DNA of 64,000 bases, from contig JAQJVL010000002.1 of the NCBI GenBank assembly GCA_035578905.1, forward strand, positions 5,369,229 to 5,433,228, in the 5' to 3' direction. Shown here piece after piece: positions 41,101 through 53,100 of the stretch; positions within the stretch are counted from its first letter, which is position 1; the number at the start of each line of letters is the position of its first letter. A program made the translations under genes and the position numbers. This DNA is from Stictocephala bisonia (lineage: Eukaryota; Arthropoda; Insecta; Hemiptera; Membracidae). A model generated the notes under the pieces. It ran no database searches. It was not told where the DNA came from and saw nothing but the letters and a program-made list of their open reading frames with translations.

Positions 41101-44100
41101 ATTGTCAGTTCTTTTCATTGACATTTTATTCCAACAGCTGGCTCCAGACGTTAAAAAAAGCATTCACGGATGTCTGCATATCATCCCAAATATCATAATC
41201 CAATTTATTGAAGTTATCATAATCAATAAATTGGATGTTATATGTAACAAACTTCGAATGACGGGATGTCGTCATTCGGTCCTCAACGTGAATTTTAGTA
41301 ATGGCCATATTTCGTCATTTCAGTCGTCAAGGGAAAAAACGTAAATGACGAAATATAGTCACTTGGTCCCCAAAGGGTTAAGATACTTTATTACATTCAA
41401 TTAAACAATAATAACTTATTTGTATCAGGGGTAATTAACATCTGCTACCTGAGGTTTGTTGACCTTATATTTGGTGCAATAGTCCAACCAAATTAGTATT
41501 GTTATTTTAAAAATGTTATTATTATTTTAAGATTTTGCTACTTTTGTTATTATAAAATACTACTTCATAGTATTATATCCTTTTTCTTCTTGTGAAATTC
41601 AGTTTGTAATAAAATTATCAATGTTATAAAAATAAACTGATGTAAATTGTCTTTTATGGTAGATCTCCTCAAGACGATAATTTATGTTTATATTTTTGTT
41701 TGGGTAAATTATTTTTTGGGTAATCATGAAATAAATAATAAACAAATAAAATAGTTAAAAAAACAGTCAATCAGAATTTTTTATTTACATATTGTAGTAG
41801 GTTTGGTAAGAAAAATAGCTATTTTGTCAAAGTCTAAAGACAAAACTGCTATTTTATATTTTATTTTGTATTATTGATAAAGAACCTTATTATTTTGGCA
41901 AATGAAAATATAAATTAAACATCATTTGATTCGAGTGAATTGGCAAACGCATGCAATATTTCAGTCCCTACAAAACCATTAGCATATACTGCAGTGACTT
42001 GAAAGTCTTTAGCTGTTTTCTCACTAAACATAAATGTGTAACGTTTAGCGCTAAATTTATTAAAGTATGTTACAACTTTTAATATAACACATTACGTGGA
42101 TTAATTAGGCTAGTTAGACCACTCATAGATAAATTAAAACTATTTCATTACCAACCAACATTTTAATATTTATATTTTTTAAGAATCTATAATTTTTGTG
42201 CAGGAGCGAGCGTACGTAACATCCAGGCATTCTTAGTTCTCCAGACTGTATTCCTGAAATCTAACTGCGCTGGAGTATGCTGCACCATTTTAGATGCTAT
42301 CTCCAGTGTCTATCATGCGGACAATGCCAACTTCTTCATCCTTGAGAGCCAACATACATTGCCGCAATTCGCAGAAAAAATACACACCAAATCACAAGAA
42401 ATTCAGGTTGGATTTTACTTGCCTGACATTATAAATATTTAAATAAAATAGATGCTTTAGTGAGACAGTTTTATTACTATTTTTATAGGATATTTTTCAT
42501 ACTCTTTAATCTGCTTCCAGTTTTTGTGCAGCTTTCTTGGTAATTATTTAGTAGAACATAGGCCAAATCAGTTAATTATTTTTTATGTTGAAATTAAATT
42601 TATAATAGCCAAACACAAAAGAAAAACACACAAATAAAAATAAATATAAATACAAATACATATTTTAATTTCAAAATAATACAAACAATTATATAATGAG
42701 CATTGCAAATAAAAATATTAACCCTTCTCAGGAATTATATTTTTAAAATTTGCAAGTTTTACTTAAAAAAATAAAATTTTGTTTACTTATAAATATGAAA
42801 ATAAATACAATACCAGAAGGAAAATGGCCATTTACCCAACCCACCATTCCTCAATGATGGAAAATTCAGCTGCTTACATGTCATGAATAACATTTTTAAA
42901 ACTAATTTAAACACGGTTGAAAAATTACTTTTTAAAAAAGTTAAAAAACTCCTAGTAAGTAAGTAAGACCTATTACTCTATTAATGAATTGTTTGAAGAA
43001 TACTTCTGTTTAATGACTTAATTATTAATGATTTATTGTTCTTTTTTGTAGTAGCTAAGAAAATGACTTTTCTCATGCAGCCCTGTATTTAAAGGAAAAT
43101 AAATAAATAACTTAAACATAATCTGGGCATTTATATTGTTAGAAACGTAAAATTACTCTAGTAATCGCTTTCAAAGTGTGTCATAGTAAAGCCTACAGTC
43201 TACTGGCAACAATGCTCAATGAGTTGTGGTGCAATTGGATAGAGTTTGTTAGCTTAGGGGTTGACCTTAATACTGGAGCACACACATTCAAACATTCCCT
43301 GATACTGCAAAAAGAAAATCCTTTATGGACATATGATAATATTCCTCTTTAAACGTAAATAAACTATGCAGCATAGATTGTGGGCCAATCTGGCAGATTA
43401 TCACATTAAAACTAAGTATCAAACACCCAATAACAGCGATTATTCAGCTGCTTCCACTGAAGATTCAGAAAGTGATAATTATAGTAACTTTTTTATTCTC
43501 AAAACCAAAAATATTTTTGGTAAAGTAGTTGTGGATTATAATTTCATATAAAAAATATATTGCTGAGTATGTTCTCCTAACTACTTACTTTTTTGCTGGA
43601 AATGTTGGTAACAGATTAGATGCTACTGATGCCTCGCTAAACTTTGTTATCAAATATTTGTTGTTTTCCAGTAGTAAATTGCCCACTGTAGTTCAATAAA
43701 TTCAGCAAATTCTAGTGTTTCTTCAGTCAACATATCTTTTTGACTTAGTTGCTAACTTAATATATCTCAGTTTGTAACTTAATGTATACATTTATAATGT
43801 CTGCTTTTCTTAAACAAATTGTTTTATTGCTCTATCATAACTAGGCATCGGTTGCCATCTAGGTATTGTGTAGTGTATAGCCATATACATAGAGCACACA
43901 CGTTGTTACAGGAAAAGTTCTTCCAGCTACTTGAGTTCATCGTCTTTCAGTTAAACTTTGTGCCTTGCAAGGAACTTATCTCACTGTCCATACTGCTCAA
44001 GAGTCAGCACTCTCTCAGCTGCAGCATTATTTGTATGCAGACTCTCTTCAACATTGTCAAGTGAGTCCAACAGCTGTTATAATCTAAGAGTTCTAGTCTG

Positions 44101-47100
44101 GAATTTGTATGCACCCAAGATCCTGCATAATTTATCTGTTGAGGAAATTCAGTTTATCTGGATCATTTAGCCTTTAAGTTTGTTATTTGAAATGGGTCAG
44201 CCGTTCACAATCTAAATTACCAAACCCAACTCTATTGTTTTTTTTCCTTTGAACAAGTATATTGCTAAAAGTAGGGTTAACACTATCTAAAAATTATTGC
44301 ACAGTTCAAGTTTATTTATATTTATGTGCCGAATCATATACTCAATTCCTAACATTGCTTGATTCTGATGATAAATTGTAAGTCCCACACAAAATTGTAC
44401 CATCAACTATACAAGGTGAAGTCAAAAATTTCCCAGAACTGATGTCCAGAGACACACAGCGTCGTTGCCAGTGGGAATTTCGCTGTCTATCAGCTAGTAC
44501 TATTCCTGGAGAAGGAGTATGGGTAGTGCGAGTATCGCTCAACCGCCATTATTCCCCCATAGAGAGCGCTATTTGTGTATTTGCGTGTTTATATTGTGGC
44601 TTTTTGAAAATTATTTTAAGAACAGCTAAAAAACATTAAATTTTGTGTTTTACCTCAAAAGTCATCTTCTAAGACACTTAAAATGTTCAAACATGCTTAC
44701 AGATTTGAGGCGATGTAGAAAAACCAATTTTGTGAAGGTCACATAAACATTAAAGATGACGCTCGTAGTAAAACTTGCCTGACCTGATGCCGGCCGATTT
44801 CTTCCTGTTCACATGGTGAAAACATCAATAAAAAAAAGCGATTTACAGGTGGCAAAGCTGTAAGAAAAAAAAGTGATAAAAGTACAGAAATACATTTAAA
44901 AAAATAAGTATACTTTTAGGGAAAGTAGGTTTGAAAGTTTTTATCGCTGTCCAATAAATTTTATATTTCAACCAATTCCGGGAAATTGTTTACTATACCT
45001 CATAGAAATAATAAGACTTTCCACTCATATTGGTCTTATGAAACCGGTTTCCCTGTTTGGTGAAATTACTTCATGTTTGATTCCCACTGTTACCAGCAGT
45101 GGTCTACATCTCTCATGCGTACACTGTCTTCTAATTGCACCTGAGAATACATTTACAGTATAACCATATCTAAGAGTTTTACCCCCCTAGTTTAGTTTAG
45201 TTTGTTAAGGGAAAAGGAGAGCTCTGAGGTCACTTCTAATTGCACGTCAGCCTTAGATGTTCTCCTCAGGTTTTAATTCTCTGTTGTGATTGTATTGTTT
45301 TCAAAATATGTATTGTAGTAATAACAAAAAACCGTTTGTTCTAGGCATAACTCTGTGTTCAAAGATGTGTATAGAGAAGTAGGCATTTTGGAGGTGTTTG
45401 TAACTTGCCTTCAAAGATACGCCAACACCTTAAAACTAAAGGAGCAGGCTGCTGAGAATGGAAATGGTAAGTTAGGTTTGCTAAACACAAATTCAACATA
45501 CTTCAGTAATGATTTGTGTGTATAGTGTTTAAATCAGCAAAAAATGTTATATTCCAATGTAGCCTATGGATGTTTTTAGGTTCAATATAAGATAAGGATA
45601 ACAATTTTACTACTTGTAATCGTACAATTTTTAATGGTAAACACTAGCAACAGCAAAATAATGGTTGATACTCATATCGTTAAAAAATTTTAATTATGTT
45701 TTGTCAAATTATGGTATCGAGGAAGACAGACGCACAACATTGTTTAGAATATATTGCATAATATTTTGTAGTGACTTATAATGAAAGACAATAATTGTTC
45801 AAACTAGTTTTGTACAAGATTTTGTAGCATCAGACTGTATAGTATTCTCTCAGCGTGAATATAGTGAAAAACTTTAACAGCATTCACATTTTCTTTTTAA
45901 TCATATTTCTATTCTTTCTTTTAACCCTTTTAACACCAACGATCGCTATATCGATCGTCGGCATTTGTGCGAAGATCGCCAACGATCGATATAACGATCG
46001 TTCGTAGACGCGCTAAAACTGCCGACGATCGCTATATCGATCGTTCAGTTTTTTTTTCATGTCTTTAATATTAATCAAAGTCAATGAAATTTGGCACACT
46101 CTTTCTATAGTATATAAGGAACATAAAGAAATACGTTTTAACCGCTTTGGATTTTTTCTATGCATTATACTCTATGGAACCAAAGTTGTTTTTGTTTACT
46201 TTTGTTAGTTGACTCAGTTCATCCATTCAGTGTGTTTGTGGTTTGTTTACAAATTGTATGTAGACCCTGTAAATATAAAAAAGTGGGCTTATTTTATTAG
46301 TTTAGTAATATTAGACTGTTGTATAAGTTTTTAGTGCAATTTAATACTTTTTATGAACTTCAAATGAAAAATTGTGTTACCATGGTGTGATTTTTCTCAA
46401 AATGTAAATATCTGGAAAAGGCAACATAACATCTGTATATATCAAGGTAAATTCTTCAAATGTTGTGTATGTGCTAACAATTAAATGTTTTATATGATAA
46501 AATACTAACATATGTGGTGGTTTGATATTTATGGTATGTTATGATACTACAAACTACAAAAATTTATAAAAATAAAAAAAATAAATTTATATTTTGTTTG
46601 TTAACCTTCTGGGACGCGCACCCGTTTATGGCACACGAGGACGCGCGTGTTGTACTTTGTACAACGTATGTGTTTTTTGGCTTTCATTCCGAAATAGTTA
46701 TAAATAATACTGTAACTGACCTTTTATTTATTTATTGAACCAACGGCAATGCCTTTTTAAACAAAGATTAACAAACATGCAGAAATACTGTTTTACACTA
46801 ACAATTTTATGAAAAAACAATATGACTATAAAAAATAACAAACAATAGAAAAACTAACATGGTAAAGTAAATAAATAGTAACAACGAACATGAAATAAAT
46901 TAAACTAATATAAACTTTCAAAATTCAACAATGAAAAGACTAAAGCTAACTAGACTAAACAAATGATAACAATAAACCAATACTGAAAGCAAATAACAAA
47001 ATAACTAGCGTTATAATGAATGTGTGTAAGTGTAATGTAATCGGATGAAGTGTAGGTGTGTGGGTGGGTGTGTGTGTGTGTGTGTGTGTATGTGTGTAAA

Positions 47101-50100
47101 AGTTGGCAGGGTGTGAGTATTTATAGGTGAGTGGAAGGAGGGTAGAAGGTTAGGAAGGAGCGAGGTGAAAAAGGTTTACAGACAAGATAAGTCCATCATT
47201 TTTAGCTTCTTCTTAAATGCATGGATGCTGTCAAAGTGGAAGTCAACCTGACCAGAGATAGCATTTCCGATGCTCATTAGGCGAGAGAGTGGACTGTTCT
47301 TCAGATAGTTTCTGCTGTGGGCTCTTCTTATGAACGGCTCAGAAGATCTAGTAGTTCCTGGAACACGAAACTCGACTAGCTGCAGAAGTTCTGGGCAGTC
47401 AAGAATTCCACGAATCAACTTGAAGAGGAACACAGCATCAGCAACAGCTCTCCGATGCTCCAAAGGCCGCAGGTTGAACTTCAGAAGCATGAGTTGATCA
47501 ACAGGCACATCCCAGCAACGATAGCCCAGCGAGAACCCTATCATTCTAATGAAGCGACGCTGAATTCCCTGAAGTCTGGTTATGTGAATGTCTAGGTAAG
47601 GTGGCCATACGACGCCCGCCGTATTCTAGGACTTTGAGTACAAAGGACTTATACAAAAGACCCAGTGAATGTGCTGAAAGACCACTCTTCGCCACTCTGG
47701 CAATAAGACCGATGACTCGTCTAGCTTTTGTGCAGATGTCATCAATGTGTTGCTCACAAGATAAAGAGGATGTGAGATGGATACCAAGGTCTCTTATGTC
47801 ACTACAACGTTCCAGGGTTGCTCTATCAGCAGTGTAGTTGTTGACAACAATTTTTCCCCTTCTACTGAAAGTAATTACTTTACATTTCTCCACATTAAGA
47901 GACATCTGGTTCATCTCACACCAATGCATAACATGATTAAGGGACCTCTGCAGAACATCACAGTCTTCTCTAGTCTTGATCGGGTAGAACAGCTTAATAT
48001 CATCAGCATATAGTAGAAACTTAGATTCAATACTCTCAGTAATATCATTGACGAAGACATTGGCCCATATGAATAAACAGAAGCATATGCTTATACTTGA
48101 AATATTCCTAGTAAATACTTTAACAATTATGAATAAAAAAAGAGAAGCAGATGCTTCTACTTCAAGCATGAAGTATGAGTTTGAGACATCAAGCACTTGC
48201 CTCAAGTAGAGTATTGGCCTATGAATAAAGATAAGCATTTGCTCGCAACTAGAAGTAAGTGTTTCAAATGTAGTGTATCTGCTCTGTAGTAGACTCAACT
48301 ATCCTCACTAACCAAGAAAACGGTTGCATAGCTTTATAAATATGGCTGAGATAGTTCAAGTTCGTAATGTTAAAGTTTGAAGTAGTTCGTAACGTTTCCC
48401 AATTCTGAAATATGTTTGCAGAATAAAGTTGTGTAACATTCCAAATATTATTGTAGCATGTTGTGTTCTACATAACATATCAAAGCACTTAAACGACGAA
48501 GACTTTCAGCTGGAAAATGGAGAGCCTCTAGATGACATTGGACAGCTTCAAGTTGGCATACACCAACAGGGTGCGGGGGCAGTTAGGCGGGAAGGCCAAA
48601 GGAAAAGAAACGAATTGGCTACAATTATAAATTTACTCAGCTAGCTTTACTCATTTTCTTAATGTTAACTAATTGTAGAAATGTTTAATGTACTTACTAT
48701 ACATTATTTATAAATTAGATCAAATAACAAATTAATTTAAACCTGATTCTATTTTGAAAATAAATTAGTTTGTAATAATAAAAAAAAAAATGGTAATTAA
48801 CAAAAAGTAACTTGTTTTATTAATGTAGATAAGATTAAGCATTATTTATAATAAAAACCATTTTATCTTTACACAAAACATTATAAAAATATTGCTAAGG
48901 CCTATATGACATGTCACTAATAATTGAAAATAAAAATAAAAGAATTCTTACAGAAACCAAAAACCGTAGTATAAATGGTAACATTGTTGTAAAAAAATTG
49001 TTTTTTGGGCCCATTATTTATTGTATTGTGATATAAGATAAGTCCCCTTCAGGTTCTGTCTCAGCAAAAGGAACATTAATGTATTTGTTTTGTTTTAACA
49101 TCTTAAGTTTCTCTTTGAAATACTCCTCTTGAACTTGGGCTGTTTTCAACTGCTGCAGTAACACTAAACGTTGTAATTGTTTATTGTCCAGTTTTTTAGT
49201 CACCTCGGTTTCAAATTGATCTATTGCAGTTTCTTTCTGAGGTGGCAAGGGACGTGATACTTTCGTGTTGTGTTCAGCTTCTACAAGTACGGGTAGGCCA
49301 ATTTGAGAAGTACTAGGACTAATACTACCAGGAGACATTGTTTTATCTGCTGAACGTTTAACACCACACTGTATTGCCCCAGGTATCCGTTGTACAACAG
49401 GATTGGATTCACCTCTGAGCGCTTCCAACATTTTCTTTTCCCATTCTAACAAAATCATTTTTTTATTGCCGGTCTGGTTTATGTCAGTCTTTTTCTTGAG
49501 GCGAGTTTTCATGTTATTAATTTTTTTAGTAAAACTTTCAAATTCAACAACATTCCAAATGATGCCTGGTATTTTTCTAATACTTTTTTTAGTGCATCTT
49601 CTTTCCTTTTTTTTGCTTTAGGCAATTGTGATTTGCCCAGAATTTCTGGATAAACACATAGTTCTTTTGCTAAAAACAACAGTTCATTGCTCCTATCTAT
49701 ACAAATAGCGTCATGTTCATCTTCACTTGACGATTCCATCATATAGAAAATTAAAAACAGCACAAAACTGACTATTACTAAATTAGTAATTTAAAATAAG
49801 GTTAGAAAGATAAAATAAATAATACAAATGCAAATAAATGAACAGAAAACTCAAAATGTTTAGGCTACAACCAAATTTAAGCCTAAATGCTTTACAACAT
49901 AACCTCAAAAATATTATTTAGGCTAAAATTAAAAATGCATAATAAACAGCTGTTATATTTTATGTGAATAACTAATGAGAGCACTTGCTCACCAGGAGGA
50001 GTATCTGCTTGCAAGTATGAGCATTTGGTTATTCATATAATCTGAAGCATTTGCTCATACTTCTACTTTTTTCTTTGGAGCATTTGCTTATACTTCAACC

Positions 50101-53100
50101 TTTTACTTTTAAGGTAATGCTTGTTTTTATTCATATGGCCCATTAAAAAGATAAGGTCCAAGCAGGGAACCCTGAGGATCCCCGGATTTCACTGGGAAGG
50201 GATCAGACATACCGGAGCTATATTTCACTACTGAAAATCTATCACTCAAATAGCTATTAATCCAGGTCAAAAGAGGCTCGCAGACTCCATATCCTTTCAG
50301 TTTTTGAATCAATAACTTGTGGCACACCTTGTCGAAAGCCTTACTAAAATCTAGGTAAATGGCGTCAACCTGCAGGCCCTGAAAGAAACAAGTGTAAATA
50401 AAGTTACTAAACACCACGAGGTTGGTAACTGTAGAACGGCCGGGTGTGAAGCCGTGTTGCTCTACAACTATGATGTTTCTAAAGACAGGTTTCAACCTGA
50501 AACCTGTCTAAGACAATGGCTTCAAATATTTTGACAATGGGTGACTGAATAGTTATGGGCCTATGATTACGAACGTAGCTTCTATCACCAGCCTTGAAGA
50601 TGAGTGTAACGTAGCTTGTTTTTAACCCGGACGGAAAGACACCGCACTGGAGACTACTATTAAACAAGCAGGCCAGGTCCGCACTCAATAAATCACCACA
50701 GTATCGCAACACTCGAGGGGGAATACAATCAGGACCACAGCCCTTGGACACATCCAGAGAATCAATAAGTCTTTTAACTTCAGAGGGTGATGTCGTAATT
50801 TTGGTGATGTGTAGGTTATTTTCCTTATCGGGAAAGTCAGGAATGCAAGCACTACAGTCATTGAAAGCATTAGAGAAATGCTTTGCAAACAGATTGGCCA
50901 TCTCATCAGGATGGTTAGCCTCATCAGGCCCAAGTCTAACAGAGGAAGAACAATTTGCTGTGCGCCTAATATTCTTAACATGGGACCAAAAAATCTTCAG
51001 GTTCCTGGGTAAGATGTCATCAATGTGAGAAATATACGACTGATAGCATTGAAAGGATTTTATCCTGCATGTGTTCCAGGCTTGGGAAAATTTGAGATAA
51101 TCACTTTCTAGGCCAGATTTCTTGTAATTCTTGTGAAGTACCTTCTTCATAATCACCTGCTCCCTTAACTGCTTATCAAACCACGTTGGAAAGGAAGATT
51201 TGTTAACCCTCTTCAGAGGTGTGTGCGACTTGATAATATTGCTCAAAGAAGTGAGGTAACTATTAAAAGTGGTTTCTACACTCGAGTGAAGTGAGGCAAC
51301 ATCAATATGTAGTTTGGATAAATCCGATCTTATCTGTTGTAAGTCGCATTTGAAGTAGTTGGGGGCATACGATGACTTCCCATTAATGGAAAGTTCGGAT
51401 TCCATAGCAAGGTCAAATTCGATGGCTGGATGGTGCAAATCCTCACAAGCGAGCAAATCCTGAGCCTTGCAACAGCGAATATTGGTATTCGCAAAAATAA
51501 TATCCAGTTTGTTTCCTTTATCATTCAATATGTCGTTACATTGCTCAAGATCATGACTGCACAAAACATCGTACAGGAGATTTTCAGACGCTTCAGGTGA
51601 GACAGAATTTCTTAGATTAAAATCCCCTAGAATTATGATGAAATCATATTGAGAAGTTGCCAAGATAAAGTCATCGAATGCATCACAGAATGACTGGAAT
51701 TTAGATAAGGATGATCCGGGAGGAATGTAGGCGACACATAATAAAAGATTCTTTTGAAGTTCCAGCCCGACTTCAAGAAATATATATACCTTTATATGTA
51801 TATATTAGTATTATTTTAAGTTGATTTGTTACTAATAGAATAATTTATAGGGTTATAAATAAATAAAAATGTATTATTAAATATCAATTTATTAGTAACT
51901 AAATTAAACAATAATAAGAATTATAATGAAAGTAAAACAATATCAATAAAAAATTTTCGTCACATACAAAATGAGGAATTTTTAAATATTTTTTTTAAGT
52001 CTGTAGCTTTTCTTTTCCTTTACTCGTCACTGTTATCATCACTCCTACCTTGATTGCAGTGTTTACAGATGAGTTTCTTCTCGGAGTAGGTTTTACAAAC
52101 AAATTGTGCACATGTGTCACATTTAATTGTTGTGGATGAGTTTTTTTTTCTACCACACATTCAGCATGTTCCCTTCTTTCAGGCATGCCGTTCGGCAACT
52201 TCCTCTTCTATATCAGCGGTTCTGTATCTTGCCAAAAATGTAGTAATGTCAACAGGGAGTGACCTAATAGTAGCTCTCATCTCCAAATGTTCCTTCATCA
52301 AACTCATTGCCAAACGTTTTTGGAAATCTTTTCTTCTGCATGGTTCTTCGTTTTTATTAAAATTTAAAATTACCCGTGCATTGATGCTAGCAATATTCAT
52401 AAAAACGAAAAAAAGGGCTAGAGGCCATCGTCTCGTCACCCTGGATACGGAGTAGGCTGCACACATTTTGTCGCAAGTATCCACGCCACCCTTGGTCTGG
52501 TTGTAGTCAATAATTATATCAGGTTTACCTGTTTCATTATCAATCACTTTTGTGTTGTGCATTGTAGACAATAATACAACACCTTTGTTTTATTTAGTCA
52601 CATAAGAAACTAGTGTTGTATCATCTTGAAATCCATACATTGAAGTGCCCACATCTTTAGCCTTATTGGGCAAAAATGAAGGAGGTATAGCAGCCTTATT
52701 TTTTTTTTAAGTTCCAATTAGTGTTAACCTTTTACTCAGTAGGTAATCAGCTAGTGGGACGCTTGTATACCAATTGTCGGTAGTTACATTTCTATTGGTA
52801 TTCTCAATGGGTTTTACAAGTTGTTTGACGACATCTATAGCACTGTTTGAGGTTTCGTAGGGGCCCTGTGGTTGTTTTCCACAATACATCTCAAAGTTGT
52901 GACAATAAAACGTTTTGGCGTCGCAAAGAGCAAACATTTTCAAGCCATACTTGGCCGGTTTGTTAGGTATATACTGGACAAATGAACACCTACCTCTGAA
53001 ACGATGCAGCATCTCATCTACTGTTACAAATTCAGATGTACTGTAATTATCAATGCAGTTTTTTACAAACAAATCAACAACAGATCTAATGGGAGCTAGT

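Larger units (their letters stand above)
48062..50141. mobile_element. PIF/Harbinger element, internally deleted
   Basis: Inverted ends GGCCCATATGAATAAA and (reverse complement) GGGCCATATGAATAAA are flanked by the 3-bp duplication ATT at 48059-48061 and 50142-50144. Three-base duplication and G-start ends fit PIF/Harbinger. Inside are a plus-strand transposase C-terminus (48429-48644) and a minus-strand Myb/SANT-like gene (49018-49739), the usual two-gene layout. Both subterminal regions hold many copies of an AAGCA(T/A).TGCTTATACTT-like motif. Confidence 0.9.
47176..51782 (-). pseudogene. endonuclease-RT polyprotein of LINE-6, interrupted
   Basis: Right to left: [13 protein letters not shown] and [11 protein letters not shown] (endonuclease), FPTWFDKQL linker, [39 protein letters not shown], a frameshift at about 50490, [45 protein letters not shown], then the Harbinger insertion, then [26 protein letters not shown] (catalytic), [15 protein letters not shown], a frameshift at about 47625, [15 protein letters not shown] and the C-terminus at 47176. 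If the insertion is removed, LGPYLF joins N-VFVNDI in frame. The copy was otherwise in good condition when hit. Confidence 0.9.
46725..51785 (-). mobile_element. LINE-6, minus strand, inserted in piggyBac and itself split by a Harbinger element
   Basis: On the minus strand the element begins inside the endonuclease domain near 51785, keeps RT and C-terminal parts to 47176, a 3' UTR with a (GT)n run near 47060, and ends with an AATAAATAAATAAA tail near 46725. The 5' end is truncated in the endonuclease. The target duplication was not resolved. Removing the Harbinger insertion (48062-50141 plus one ATT) leaves about 3 kb. Confidence 0.88.

Noticed and set aside
42715..42735. TTAACCCTTCTCAGG as the end of another TTAA element
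   Set aside because: No inverted partner seen within 2 kb on either side.
45939..46043. CGATCG clusters as a regulatory island or origin
   Set aside because: They lie at the end of the outer TTAA element and behave like the subterminal dyads of the other TTAA elements.
47601..48013. Plus-strand ORFs of 78 codons
   Set aside because: They are antisense shadows of the minus-strand LINE-6 reverse transcriptase.
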